Positions 8,058-16,067 of a stretch of DNA of 42,563 nt are shown in pieces. Position numbers and translations under genes: made by a program. The notes under the pieces were generated by a model. The model saw nothing but the letters and a program-made list of their open reading frames with translations. It searched no databases and was not told the origin of the DNA. The stretch lies in contig JAMOWA010000068.1 in the NCBI GenBank assembly GCA_027061805.1, positions 195,660 to 238,222 of the forward strand, in the 5' to 3' direction. Position 1 is the stretch's first letter. Each line of letters starts with the position of its first letter. Source of the stretch: Thermoanaerobaculia bacterium (GTDB taxonomy: Bacteria > Acidobacteriota > Thermoanaerobaculia > Thermoanaerobaculales > Sulfomarinibacteraceae).

Positions 8058-9221
8058 GTGTCCCTCACGGGAAACCTTTCCACCATGTCGATCACGGAGG
8101 TCCTGGAGTGGCTGTCGCTCAGCCGCAAGAGCGGAACCCTCGTGGTCAACGGCCCGCGGTTCACCAAGAAGCTCTACCTCATCAACGGGGAGCTGGTGGC
8201 CATCTCCTCCGACAATCCCCGGGAGATGATCGGCCGCTACCTGGTGGGCAGCGGCTACCTCGGGCCCGACGAGCTGGACTACCTGGTGGAGATGCAGGAC
8301 CACTTCCGCATCGCCCTGGGCGAGCTGGCCGTCAAGCTCGGGCAGATCCCTCGCGCGGACATGGACCGGCTGCTCCAGATCCAGACCGACGAGTCCCTGG
8401 CCGATCTCCTCGCCTGGAACCAGGGCGACTTCAGCTTCCTGGAGGACGAGCTTCCCCCCAACGAGCTGGGCCGGGTCAAGCTGGACGTCCGCCACGCGCT
8501 CATGGAAGGCGTCCGCCAGCACGACGAGCGGTGCCGGATGCGGGACGTGGTCCCCAATGCCCACCACGTCCCCCGCCTGGTCCGCACACCGGAGGTCTCG
8601 AAGCTCTCCGACGGCGAGCGGGCCGTGATCCGCGCCATGGACGGCGTCAGGACCATCGAGGAGATCGCCCTCAGGGGAAGGGTCACCGAGTTCACCGCGC
8701 TCTCCCTCGTGTACAGGGGCGCCAGGGAGGGCTGGCTCGAGGTGGGTCCGCCACCCCCCGAGCTGGAGGCCGCCGATCCCCTGGCACGCTTCGCCTGGAA
8801 GGACGTGGCCGACGAGATCCGCGAGAACGTGGAGAGGAAACACCTGCTCGACGCCCTGGACGGCGTGAACACCCTCAGGCAGAAGTACGGCGATGACCCG
8901 GCGGCCAAGGACTTCGCCTTCGAGATCGAGAAGGAGGTCGAGGACCTGCTCCACTCTGACGAGCTCGGCCCCACCGCGCTCCTCGCCCCCACCGTCGACC
9001 AGCGCCAGCTCATGAAGCTCCAGATCCCACCCACCCTCGGATTCGTCCTGTCCCGGGTGGACGGGCGCTACTCGGTGGAGGAGGTCCTGCGCCAGCTCCC
9101 CGGAAACCGCCTGGCCAACCTTGCCCACCTTCACGAGCTGCTCCGCCGCGGGCTTCTCCGAGCCCAGGGGGTCCACTCGGTCCTCAGGTACGACGACCCC
9201 GGCAGCCCGCCACGGGGCTGA
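8058..9221 (+). CDS. DUF4388 (PATAN-like) domain protein
   Basis: 387 residues from GTG 8058, which has AGGGA about eight bases upstream; a GTG at 7995 would add 21 residues of low-complexity sequence. The N-terminal ~100 residues match DUF4388: SLTGNLSTMSITEVLEWLSL, then SGTLVV and KKLYLINGELVAISS. A helical segment follows (about 100-165), then two copies of a winged-helix-like unit: SDGERAVIRAMDGVRTIEEI and, near the C-terminus, LSRVDGRYSVEEVLRQLPG. DUF4388 proteins are common in Deltaproteobacteria, Myxococci and Acidobacteriota, often near gliding, pilus or two-component genes. A regulatory or scaffolding role is inferred; no enzymatic motif is seen. Confidence 0.85.
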   Translation: MSLTGNLSTMSITEVLEWLSLSRKSGTLVVNGPRFTKKLYLINGELVAISSDNPREMIGRYLVGSGYLGPDELDYLVEMQDHFRIALGELAVKLGQIPRADMDRLLQIQTDESLADLLAWNQGDFSFLEDELPPNELGRVKLDVRHALMEGVRQHDERCRMRDVVPNAHHVPRLVRTPEVSKLSDGERAVIRAMDGVRTIEEIALRGRVTEFTALSLVYRGAREGWLEVGPPPPELEAADPLARFAWKDVADEIRENVERKHLLDALDGVNTLRQKYGDDPAAKDFAFEIEKEVEDLLHSDELGPTALLAPTVDQRQLMKLQIPPTLGFVLSRVDGRYSVEEVLRQLPGNRLANLAHLHELLRRGLLRAQGVHSVLRYDDPGSPPRG

Positions 9222-9289
9222 GCCCCCCACGCCTCGGGTCGGACGCCGCCGGGTTCCCTCTGCGTGCGTGCCCCCCCCGGTTTCCGGGG

Positions 9290-9295
9290 TATAAT
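9290..9295 (+). promoter_or_regulatory. -10 box TATAAT of the DUF2155 lipoprotein gene
   Basis: A perfect consensus -10 hexamer in the 95-base gap after the DUF4388 gene. The Shine-Dalgarno GAGGAGGT lies at 9305-9312, just before ATG 9317. The predicted leader is about 15 bases. Confidence 0.6.
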
Positions 9296-9316
9296 CCGCC
9301 GCCTGAGGAGGTGTCC

Positions 9317-9898
9317 ATGCGACCACTCGCTCTCACCGCGATCCTTTTCCTGACGGCTGCCCTGCTCGCCTGCGGCGGCGGGCAGAAGACCGCCCCGACG
9401 GACCGGCAGGCCCAGGCTCCCGACACGATCCCGGCAAGGACCATGGACGAGGCCATGCAGAACATGCCCGACGACGACGCCCACGCCGGCCTGCGTTCCG
9501 GGGGCATGGGCATGGGCGGCATGATGGGTGGCACCATGAACCGGAGCATCCACCTGGACGACGCCATCGCGGCCTCGTGGAAGGCCGTCCGCGTCCGGGT
9601 GGAGAACCTCGACACGGGCACGAAGGAGACGGTCACCGTGCCGCTGGGAAAGGCCACGCCCCTCGGTGACACGGGCCTCACGATCACGGCCGAGGTCTTC
9701 GTTCCCGATTTCGTGATGGACGAGAACGGGATCACCTCGCGCTCCGCCGACCCCGACAACCCCGCCGCCCGCGTGACCATCACGGAGGAGGGACAGCCGG
9801 AGTTCACGGGGTGGCTCTTCGCCTCCATGCCGGACATCCACCCCTTCCCCCACGAGCACTACCGGGTGACGCTGGTGGATGGCATCCCGGCGAAGTAG
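9317..9898 (+). CDS. Outer-membrane-type lipoprotein with DUF2155 domain and Met/Gly-rich linker
   Basis: 193 residues. The lipobox LLACGGG predicts lipidation at the cysteine about 19 residues in. Residues ~60-75 form a methionine/glycine run (GGMGMGGMMGGTMN). The C-terminal ~115 residues match DUF2155: VRVENLDTGTKETVTVPLGK, then TITAEVF, and FTGWLFASMPDIHPFPHEHY, equivalent to the family's conserved 'FSGWMFASSP..HPVYDVWL'. The family is periplasmic and uncharacterised. ATG 9317 is used rather than the GTG at 9311 because the latter overlaps the GAGGAGGT ribosome-binding site. It has its own TATAAT promoter. Confidence 0.8.
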   Translation: MRPLALTAILFLTAALLACGGGQKTAPTDRQAQAPDTIPARTMDEAMQNMPDDDAHAGLRSGGMGMGGMMGGTMNRSIHLDDAIAASWKAVRVRVENLDTGTKETVTVPLGKATPLGDTGLTITAEVFVPDFVMDENGITSRSADPDNPAARVTITEEGQPEFTGWLFASMPDIHPFPHEHYRVTLVDGIPAK

Positions 9899-10147
9899 CG
9901 CCGGACCTGCAACGAGTGACCACACGGTGGGGGCACCCCCGCCGTTCTTCATGGGTGATGACGCAACGAGGTGAAGAGTGAAGGCCACCCGCCCACCCGG
10001 CGGAAGCAGGGGCGAGGGGGTGCGGGGGTGCGACACCCACCCACCCGTGCGAGGTGCGAGGGACACGGCCACGGTCGCGGACCGGGTCGGGGCCGGGGTC
10101 GCGGACACGGACACGTCCCACCTCGGGTCCACGCCACCTGCGGTGGC
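9899..10147. repeat. Intergenic repeat site II (modules B, C and D)
   Basis: No gene. A module-B-like GAGGTGAAGAGTGAAGG (about 9968-9984) is followed by module C, CCCACCCGGCGGAAGCAGGGGCG with a GGGGGTGCGGGGGTGCG tail (about 9990-10030). Module D then follows: imperfect GGTCGCGG / ACGGACACG hexamer-type repeats (about 10060-10122). The order resembles site III at 25.5 kb. Confidence 0.65.
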
Positions 10148-11782
10148 TCAGAGCATCTTGTAGCTCTTCAGCAGCAGGGTCGGCGAGAGCGCCCGCTGGC
10201 GGAAGCGGCGGGTGCCCATGAGGCTCAGCATGGCCGAGATCTTCTGCCTGCCCCGGAGGTAGAGCGCGGGCATGGCCACCTCGATGAAGTGCGCGAAGTC
10301 CTCGTCGTAGGGGTAGTACCAGGGCGCCGCCTTCCGGCCTCCCATGTCCCGGGCCACGTACTTCACGTTCACCATCTCGTGGAAGCCGAAGGTGCCGTGG
10401 GCCCTCCCGATGCCGCTCTCCTTCACGCCGCCCCACATGCCACTGGGCTCGGCGAAGACCACCACGTGGTCGTTGACGGTGACCACGCCGGCCTCGAGCT
10501 CCCGCTCCAGCCGCTCCGCCACCTCCGCCGAGCGGGTCCAGCCCGAGGCGGTGAGCCCGAAGCGCGAGGCGTTGGCCCGGGCGATGGCCTCGTCCAGGTC
10601 GGCCACCCTGACGATGGGCAGCACGGGGCCGAAGGTCTCCTCCCGCATCACCTCCATCTCCCCGGTCACGTCCACGAGCACCGTGGGCGGGTAGTAGAGG
10701 CCCTTCCCCTCGGGGAGCTTCCCGCCGGTGAGCGCCCGCGCCCCCGCGGCCAGCGCCTGCTCCACCTGGGCCGCCACGATGTCCCGCTGGCCCCGGGTGG
10801 TGAGCGGCCCCAGGTCGGTCCCCACCTCGGAGGGGTCCCCCACCCTGAGCTCGCCGGTGAGCTCCACGATGCGTTCGACCAGGGGTTCGTGGAGCTCCTC
10901 CACCACGTAGGCCCGCTCGATGGAGGCGCAGGTCTGGCCGCTGTTCATGAAGGCGCCCCACACCAGCCCCCGGGCCGTGCGCTCCAGGTCGGCGTCGGCG
11001 GCCACCACGGCGGCGTCCTTGCCCCCCAGCTCCAGCTGGGCCGGCACCAGGCGGTTCGCGCAGACCCGCGCCACGTGCCGCCCGATGTCCACCGAGCCGG
11101 TGAACAGCACCTTCACCACGTCGGGGTGCTCCATGACGGCGTCGGTGGCCGAGCCGGGGAGGGCCACCGCGTTGATGACGCCCGGCGGGAAGCCCGCCTG
11201 ACGCGCCAGGTCCGCCAGCATCAGGCCCGTGAGCACCGTGGCCGAGGCGGGCTTGAAGACCACCGTGTTGCCCGCCGCCACCGCGGGGACGATCTCCGCC
11301 ATGGGGATCCCCACCGGGTAGTTCCATGGCGTGATGATGGCGATCACCCCCAGCGGGTCGAAGCGGTAGCCCGCCCGCCAGTGGGCAAAGAGCACCTGCT
11401 GGGGGTCCTCCGGCCTGAAGGCCAGGAGCCTGTGGAGCTTCCGGGCGGTCCACGAGAGGGCCTCGCAGGCCGGGAAGATGTCCACCAGGCGCGCCTCCAG
11501 CACGGGCTTGCCGCCCTCCAGCGAGACCAGCTTCGCGAGCTCCCGCTCCCGATGGACCAGCAGCTCGAGCCACCGGGCCAGCAGCCGCTGGCGCTCCGCC
11601 ACCGGGGTCCGGGACCAGGGCCCGAAGGCGGCCCTCGCGGCCTCCACCGCCCGGACCGCCCCCCCGGTGTCCAGCGCAGGAACCTCCGCGATGGTCTCCT
11701 CCGTTGCAGGGTTGATGGAGACGATGGAGCCCGGGCCCGCCACGTCCTCGCCACCGACGATGGAGTGGATCTGGAAGCTCAT
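10148..11782 (-). CDS. NAD(P)+-dependent aldehyde dehydrogenase
   Basis: 544 residues, ALDH superfamily. Seen are the nucleotide-binding stretch ITPWNYPVGIP, GNTVVFKPA, the FTGSVDIG motif, the general base Glu251 in LELGGKDA, the catalytic Cys285 in NSGQTCAS, and ETFGPVLPI near the C-terminus. It oxidises an aldehyde to the acid in the cytoplasm; the substrate cannot be told from sequence (succinate-semialdehyde-like and long-chain types are both possible). The protein is about 50 residues longer than usual because of a basic and hydrophobic C-terminal tail (LYLRGRQKISAMLSLMGTRR and beyond) that might attach it to membrane. ATG 11782 follows a -10 box by six bases and has no Shine-Dalgarno. 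Confidence 0.92.
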   Translation of the reverse strand: MSFQIHSIVGGEDVAGPGSIVSINPATEETIAEVPALDTGGAVRAVEAARAAFGPWSRTPVAERQRLLARWLELLVHRERELAKLVSLEGGKPVLEARLVDIFPACEALSWTARKLHRLLAFRPEDPQQVLFAHWRAGYRFDPLGVIAIITPWNYPVGIPMAEIVPAVAAGNTVVFKPASATVLTGLMLADLARQAGFPPGVINAVALPGSATDAVMEHPDVVKVLFTGSVDIGRHVARVCANRLVPAQLELGGKDAAVVAADADLERTARGLVWGAFMNSGQTCASIERAYVVEELHEPLVERIVELTGELRVGDPSEVGTDLGPLTTRGQRDIVAAQVEQALAAGARALTGGKLPEGKGLYYPPTVLVDVTGEMEVMREETFGPVLPIVRVADLDEAIARANASRFGLTASGWTRSAEVAERLERELEAGVVTVNDHVVVFAEPSGMWGGVKESGIGRAHGTFGFHEMVNVKYVARDMGGRKAAPWYYPYDEDFAHFIEVAMPALYLRGRQKISAMLSLMGTRRFRQRALSPTLLLKSYKML

Positions 11783-11788
11783 GGGAGG

Positions 11789-11794
11789 ATTCTA
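11789..11794 (-). promoter_or_regulatory. -10 box TAGAAT directly before the aldehyde dehydrogenase start (leaderless)
   Basis: On the minus strand TAGAAT, six bases (CCTCCC), then ATG. The sequence before the ATG is the complement of a Shine-Dalgarno, not one itself, which fits leaderless initiation. Confidence 0.5.
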
Positions 11795-11829
11795 CCCCGG
11801 CCGTCCCCGGCACGGGCCGGGGCACGGGA

Positions 11830-11863
11830 GACCCGGCGGGAGGAGGTTCCTCTCCGCCGGGTC
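11830..11863 (-). terminator. Hairpin downstream of the subtilase gene
   Basis: A perfect 10-bp stem, GACCCGGCGG / CCGCCGGGTC, extended inside by GAGG/CCTC, begins 20 bases after the subtilase stop. A second 7-bp hairpin (TCCGCGG-GTCAT-CCGCGGA, 11862-11880) lies between it and the stop. There is no U-tract, so this is a likely but non-canonical terminator. Confidence 0.45.
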
Positions 11864-11883
11864 CGCGGGTCATCCGCGGAAGA

Positions 11884-14010
11884 TCATCTCTTCATGGGGA
11901 TCGTCGTGGCGTCGTTCGTCCGGCTGTCGATGACCGAACCGTAGGCCCAGACGCCGGAGCCGGAGCTGACGATGATCTTCGCGTATCCACCGTAGACGTT
12001 GGTCCCGAACCGCCTGGAAAACGGCTGGGAATCCTGGTAGTTCTTCCCCGCACCCACCGAGAAGCCGTAGGATCCCACCAGCCGCCCGTCGTCGTCGTGG
12101 AGCTCGATGGTGCCCGAGGCGGTGGTGCCGCCCATGTTCACGAGACCGATGTTGGAACGGTAGTTCCATCCCTGGATGAGCTGGGGAACGATGGCGGACT
12201 GCCCCGCTCCGATCCCGTCCGCGGCGGTCAGGCCATCCATGAACTGGCCCACGGTGGACCCGTCCGCGGCCTCGGAGTAGATCCGGGAGCCCACCATGGC
12301 GGGCTGATCGGCGGTCACCGACAGCGAGCCGGACCCGGTGACCGAGAGCTGCCCCAGCAGGTCCACGAACATGGCCTGGGCACCGGGCTGGATGGGCTGG
12401 CTCGCCTCGGCCGTGATGGTCTGGCTCCTCGTCCGGATGACGAAGGTGGGCCTGACCGCGGCGGAGCCCATGTTGAGGAAGGCGAGGTCGGAGCGCCACT
12501 GGCTCCCCGCGGCACCCGAGGCATGGACCACCACCGGGATCCAGAAGATCCCGGATTCGCCCCCGCCGCCCCCCTGGAGCATCTGGTAGGCCGCCATGCC
12601 GTCCATGACCCTCCGGGTGACGCCGTTCCGGGAGTCCGTCACGGCATGGCCCGTGGCGGTGAGCGCGCTCCGGAGCTCCGCCGGCGTGGTGGAGGGCCGG
12701 AGCGAGAGGATCTGGGCGGCGAGGCCCGCTGCGTAGGGAGCCGCGGCCGAGGTCCCGCCAAACTGGTACTCGTAGCCCCCGCCCATCTTCGTGGTCTGGC
12801 ACATGTGGGCCGGCCCCAGGATGTCCAGCACGCTTCCGGAGTTGGAGTAGCAGGTGATCATGAATGCCGCCGTGGAGTGGTCGGTGCACCCCGAGGGCGT
12901 GCAGTTTCCCTCCTCGAACCCCACGCCCCCGAAGCTGGCGTCGTAGACGGCCCCCACGGAGATGGCATGGGTAATGCAGGCGGGGAACGAGATTCCGTCG
13001 CTGCACCCGTCGTTGCCCGAGGCCACGAAGATGGCGATCCCGGCGTCCATGAGCTTCTGCATGGCGGTGGTCATGGTGGGCATGCTGTCGTCACAGGTCC
13101 CCGACATGGGGGCGTTGCCACCCAGCGAGAGGTTGACCACGTGCAGGCCGCCGAAGTTGTCCCGGTTGGTGTAGACGGAGTCGAGGGCATCCACCACGTT
13201 CGAGTAGGAACCCTCGCCATTCGACTCCAGGACCTTGAGGGTCCAGAGGTGCGCCTTCCGGGCCATCCCGGCTCCGGTGCCGGCCACGATCCCGGCACAC
13301 GCCGTCCCGTGGCCGCCGTCGTCATAGCCGGCCACATCGTCCTCCTGGGTGCCCGTGAAGTCGCCGCGGGCCACCACCGTGCTCCCCCAGGGGAGCTCGG
13401 GATGGTTCCAGTCGATGCCGGTGTCGAGGATCGCCACGCCGATGCCGTCACCGTCCCCACCCGCGCTCCGGAGCTCGGGCGACCTGATCATGGCACCGCC
13501 CTCCGCCCTGAAGGCGTGTACGGGAAAGTCGAGCTCGATGGCCCGCACCATGGGCAGTGCGGCCACCTCGTCCAGCATGTCGGAGGGCATCTCGCCCACC
13601 ACGGCCGGGATGTTGACCAGGCCCCTTCTCGCCTCGAAGCCCGCAAGCGAGGCCTTCGCCACGAACTCGTGCTCCAGGGCCGCCACGGCCAGACGGTGCG
13701 CGGCCTCGTCCATGCTCCGGACCAGCTGCTGGGAGACCACGGCCCCCCGCGGCTCCACGAGGAGCACGATGACCTTCATGGGGCTCCCCATGGGGACCTT
13801 CGCGGCCTCCAGCTGGAGCGTGGGGGTGATCTTCTCGGCCGGGACGCGGTGGTCCGGCGTCCACGCGACCTGGGACATCACGCCCGCGGGCGGCGAGGCC
13901 AGCGGGTCGGGATGGGGCAGCAACACGGGCCGTCCGGCGCTGGCCGCCAGGGGCAGCAGGACCAGGATCGCCAGGACGGGAACGATGGACCGGAGAGAGC
14001 TGTGCTTCAC
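11884..14010 (-). CDS. Secreted subtilisin-like serine peptidase (family S8)
   Basis: 708 residues. The signal peptide (SIVPVLAILVLLPLAASA) is followed by a propeptide-like region (about 60-165, ending MVRAIELDFPVHAF). The S8 catalytic domain carries Asp196 (AILDTGIDWNHPE), His234 (GGHGTACAGIVAG), an oxyanion Asn in FVASGNDG, and Ser421 (FGGTSAAAPYAAGLAA). The catalytic domain holds several Cys pairs, consistent with life outside the cytoplasm. After a Gly-rich linker (MLQGGGGGESG, about 475-485) comes a ~220-residue beta-rich domain starting IFWIPVVVHASGAAGSQWRS; similar modules end many secreted Acidobacteriota proteins (recalled, not searched). GTG 14010 is chosen because GGAGG lies five bases upstream and the signal peptide begins there; the frame is open further upstream only by chance. 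Confidence 0.9.
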   Translation of the reverse strand: MKHSSLRSIVPVLAILVLLPLAASAGRPVLLPHPDPLASPPAGVMSQVAWTPDHRVPAEKITPTLQLEAAKVPMGSPMKVIVLLVEPRGAVVSQQLVRSMDEAAHRLAVAALEHEFVAKASLAGFEARRGLVNIPAVVGEMPSDMLDEVAALPMVRAIELDFPVHAFRAEGGAMIRSPELRSAGGDGDGIGVAILDTGIDWNHPELPWGSTVVARGDFTGTQEDDVAGYDDGGHGTACAGIVAGTGAGMARKAHLWTLKVLESNGEGSYSNVVDALDSVYTNRDNFGGLHVVNLSLGGNAPMSGTCDDSMPTMTTAMQKLMDAGIAIFVASGNDGCSDGISFPACITHAISVGAVYDASFGGVGFEEGNCTPSGCTDHSTAAFMITCYSNSGSVLDILGPAHMCQTTKMGGGYEYQFGGTSAAAPYAAGLAAQILSLRPSTTPAELRSALTATGHAVTDSRNGVTRRVMDGMAAYQMLQGGGGGESGIFWIPVVVHASGAAGSQWRSDLAFLNMGSAAVRPTFVIRTRSQTITAEASQPIQPGAQAMFVDLLGQLSVTGSGSLSVTADQPAMVGSRIYSEAADGSTVGQFMDGLTAADGIGAGQSAIVPQLIQGWNYRSNIGLVNMGGTTASGTIELHDDDGRLVGSYGFSVGAGKNYQDSQPFSRRFGTNVYGGYAKIIVSSGSGVWAYGSVIDSRTNDATTIPMKR

Positions 14011-14080
14011 GATATCCTCCTGCACGCCGAACCGGCCCATCCGGGGCGCCAGGACCGGTTGAAGCGATCGAGATGTTCCC

Positions 14081-14086
14081 ATTGTA
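14081..14086 (-). promoter_or_regulatory. -10 box TACAAT of the subtilase gene
   Basis: TTTACAATG on the minus strand, about 70 bases before GTG 14010, in the gap between the SDR stop and the subtilase start. Confidence 0.45.
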
Positions 14087-14129
14087 AACCCGCAGGCGGC
14101 CGGCCTTCGCCGCACCGGCCGTCCGGCGG

Positions 14130-14903
14130 TCACTCCTCCCTGCGGAACACGTGGTGGGCGGAGGCCTGGTCGGCGGGCAGGAGGATCATCTCGCGCACGT
14201 TGACGTGGGGTGGCCGTGTGGCGCAGTAGAGCACGGCGTCGGCCACGTCGTCCGCGGTCAGTGGTGTGAACCCCCGGTACACGCCGCGGGCACGCTCCTC
14301 GTCGCCGTGGAAGCGCACCACGGAGAACTCCGTCTCCACCATGCCCGGGTCCACGGAGGAGACACGGACCCCCGTCCCCAGCAGGTCCATGTCCATCCCC
14401 CGCGTCAGCGCCGCCACCGCGTGCTTGGTGGCACAGTAGACCGCGCCACCGGGGTAGACCTCGTGGCCCGCAATGGACCCGATGTTGATCACGTGGCCCT
14501 CGCCGCGTTCCACCATTCCCGGAACCACGGCGCGGGTCACGTTGAGCAGGCCCTGCACGTTGGTGGCGATCATCTCGTCCCAGTCCGCGTGCTCCCCCTC
14601 CTGGACCGGCCCGAAGCCCCGCGCCAGCCCGGCATTGTTGACCAGGATCCCGATGGAGGACCACGCCTCCGGAAGGGAGGCGAGCCCTTCCTCCACCGCC
14701 TCCCGGTCCCTCACGTCGAACTGGAGGGTCAGTGACTCCACGCCGTGGTCCTCCCGGATCCGGTTGGCCAGCGCCTCGATCCTCTCGAGCCGGCGGGCCA
14801 CCAGGATGGGACGGGCACCCGCAGCCGCGAAGGCCGTGGCGCAGGCCGCACCGATCCCGGCCGAGGCCCCCGTGACGAGCACGATCTTTCCGCGAATCTC
14901 CAT
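14130..14903 (-). CDS. Short-chain dehydrogenase/reductase, YdfG-like
   Basis: 257 residues, classical SDR. It has the cofactor loop VTGASAGIGAA, an ARR sequence at the end of strand 2 that favours NADP(H), the NNAGLA motif, the catalytic Ser in INIGSIAGHEV and the Tyr-x-x-x-Lys pair in VYCATKHAV. The layout LASLPEAWSSIGILVNNAGL and PGMVERGEGHVINIGS, with HVNVREM near the end, closely follows E. coli YdfG (3-hydroxy acid / serine / malonic semialdehyde oxidoreductase). The start ATG 14903 has GGAGGT six bases upstream. It is last in an operon with the cyclase (16-base gap) and response regulator. The exact substrate is not determinable. Confidence 0.9.
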   Translation of the reverse strand: MEIRGKIVLVTGASAGIGAACATAFAAAGARPILVARRLERIEALANRIREDHGVESLTLQFDVRDREAVEEGLASLPEAWSSIGILVNNAGLARGFGPVQEGEHADWDEMIATNVQGLLNVTRAVVPGMVERGEGHVINIGSIAGHEVYPGGAVYCATKHAVAALTRGMDMDLLGTGVRVSSVDPGMVETEFSVVRFHGDEERARGVYRGFTPLTADDVADAVLYCATRPPHVNVREMILLPADQASAHHVFRREE

Positions 14904-14919
14904 GGTCACCTCCTTGACC

Positions 14920-15558
14920 TCATCCCGACACCGGCCGGAGCAGGACCCTGATGGGCGCGGCCTCCGCTGCCGCAAGCGGCAGGGGCAGCCCCACCATCTC
15001 GTACAGTCCCGGCCCCACCCCCGCCAGCTCCAGGCCCTCGATCCACGTCATGTCACGTTCCGCCAGGGCCCTGTGGGCCGGGAGCTCCTTCGAATCCGGG
15101 GGGTCCACGGACGGCGTGTCGAGCCCCACGAGGACCACGTTCCGGTCCGCCAGCCACTCCACGAGCGCCACCTCCAGGCCCGGAAAGCCCCCCGGAAACT
15201 CCGTCATCCCTGCGGGGCAGCACCCGGTCCGGAAGAACACCCGGCACGCAGCCGGAACCCAGCCGGCCGGCAGGTCCTCCCGCCGGATCCGGCCCCCGTG
15301 CCCGGGTGTCTCCACCACCTCCACCGGGCCCAGGAACCGCTCGAGGGGGATCTCCTCCAGTGACGCCCCACCCTCCATCACGTGGAGGGGGGCATCCACG
15401 TGGGTCCCCACGTGGCAGGTGGTCTGGAACCACGAGATCACGAGGCCACCCTCGCTCCTCCGGTGCATCTGGAAGGGCCGGTCGCCCGGCCAGACGGGAA
15501 GGCCGTCCTTCAGGGGCCGTGAAACGTCCACCCACCCCCGGCCGGCCTCAGCTCCCAT
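14920..15558 (-). CDS. Cyclase-family metal hydrolase (KynB/arylformamidase-like)
   Basis: 212 residues. The signature HxGTHxDxPxH is present as CHVGTHVDAPLHV (His49, His53, Asp55, His59). It is preceded by DVSRPLKDGLPVWPGD, the usual start of the family, and followed by LVGLDTPSVDPPDSKELPAH, in which the DTPSVDP stretch is typical. Members hydrolyse N-formylkynurenine or related amides and lactones with bound Zn/Mn. No other kynurenine genes are nearby, so the substrate is open. ATG 15558 lies within the 3' end of the response regulator (11-base overlap), implying translational coupling, and the SDR follows closely. Confidence 0.85.
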   Translation of the reverse strand: MGAEAGRGWVDVSRPLKDGLPVWPGDRPFQMHRRSEGGLVISWFQTTCHVGTHVDAPLHVMEGGASLEEIPLERFLGPVEVVETPGHGGRIRREDLPAGWVPAACRVFFRTGCCPAGMTEFPGGFPGLEVALVEWLADRNVVLVGLDTPSVDPPDSKELPAHRALAERDMTWIEGLELAGVGPGLYEMVGLPLPLAAAEAAPIRVLLRPVSG

Positions 15559-15982
15559 GGTCCTCCCGCTCCACCGCCGTGGAGGGCCGGGCGGCGATCT
15601 GCCGGCGCAGGTCCCGGATGAAGGCCTCGGGGTCCAGGATGGGCTTGGTGACGTAGTCGTTGGCCCCCGAGGCGAAGAGGTAGCGCTCGGCGTCGCCCCG
15701 CATGGCGTGGGCGCTCACCAGGACCACGGGGAGGGTGGCACCCCGTTCCAGCCGGCGGATCCGTCGGGTGAGCTCGATCCCGTCCACCTTCACGCCCCCG
15801 ACCCGGGTGTTGCTCAGGGAGACGTCCATCACCGTGGCGTCCACCTGTCCGGTGCCCACGAGATCCAGGACCCGGTCTCCGTCATCGGTCACGGTGACCT
15901 CGAATCCCCCCAGGTCGGAGAGGATCGTCTCCATCAGGATGGCATTGGCGGGATCGTCTTCCACGACCAGGACGCGGCTCAC
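15548..15982 (-). CDS. Stand-alone CheY-like response regulator
   Basis: 144 residues with only a receiver domain. It has the acidic pair EDD (9-11), the phospho-acceptor Asp53 (ATVMDVSLSN), Ser90 (VVLVSAHAM) and Lys113 (DYVTKPI). After Asp53 there is an extra loop (SNTRVGGVKVDGIEL) of about ten residues compared with CheY. No output domain is present, so it must act through a protein partner; no histidine kinase is encoded nearby. The start is GTG 15982, just after a GAGGAGGAG stretch. It is first in an overlapping three-gene operon with two metabolic enzymes, which is unusual for a receiver. Confidence 0.9.
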   Translation of the reverse strand: MSRVLVVEDDPANAILMETILSDLGGFEVTVTDDGDRVLDLVGTGQVDATVMDVSLSNTRVGGVKVDGIELTRRIRRLERGATLPVVLVSAHAMRGDAERYLFASGANDYVTKPILDPEAFIRDLRRQIAARPSTAVEREDHGS

Positions 15983-16067
15983 TCCTCCTCCTCATCCGGC
16001 GGGCGGCTGACCCGGAAACGGTTCGCGCCCCATGCTACCACCACCCCCCGCGGGTCCGGTGGACGGT

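Noticed and set aside
9804-11873. Long minus-strand frame over the aldehyde dehydrogenase, in another frame
   Set aside because: Repetitive Gly/Arg/Pro composition typical of frame shadows. The true ALDH frame keeps all catalytic motifs.
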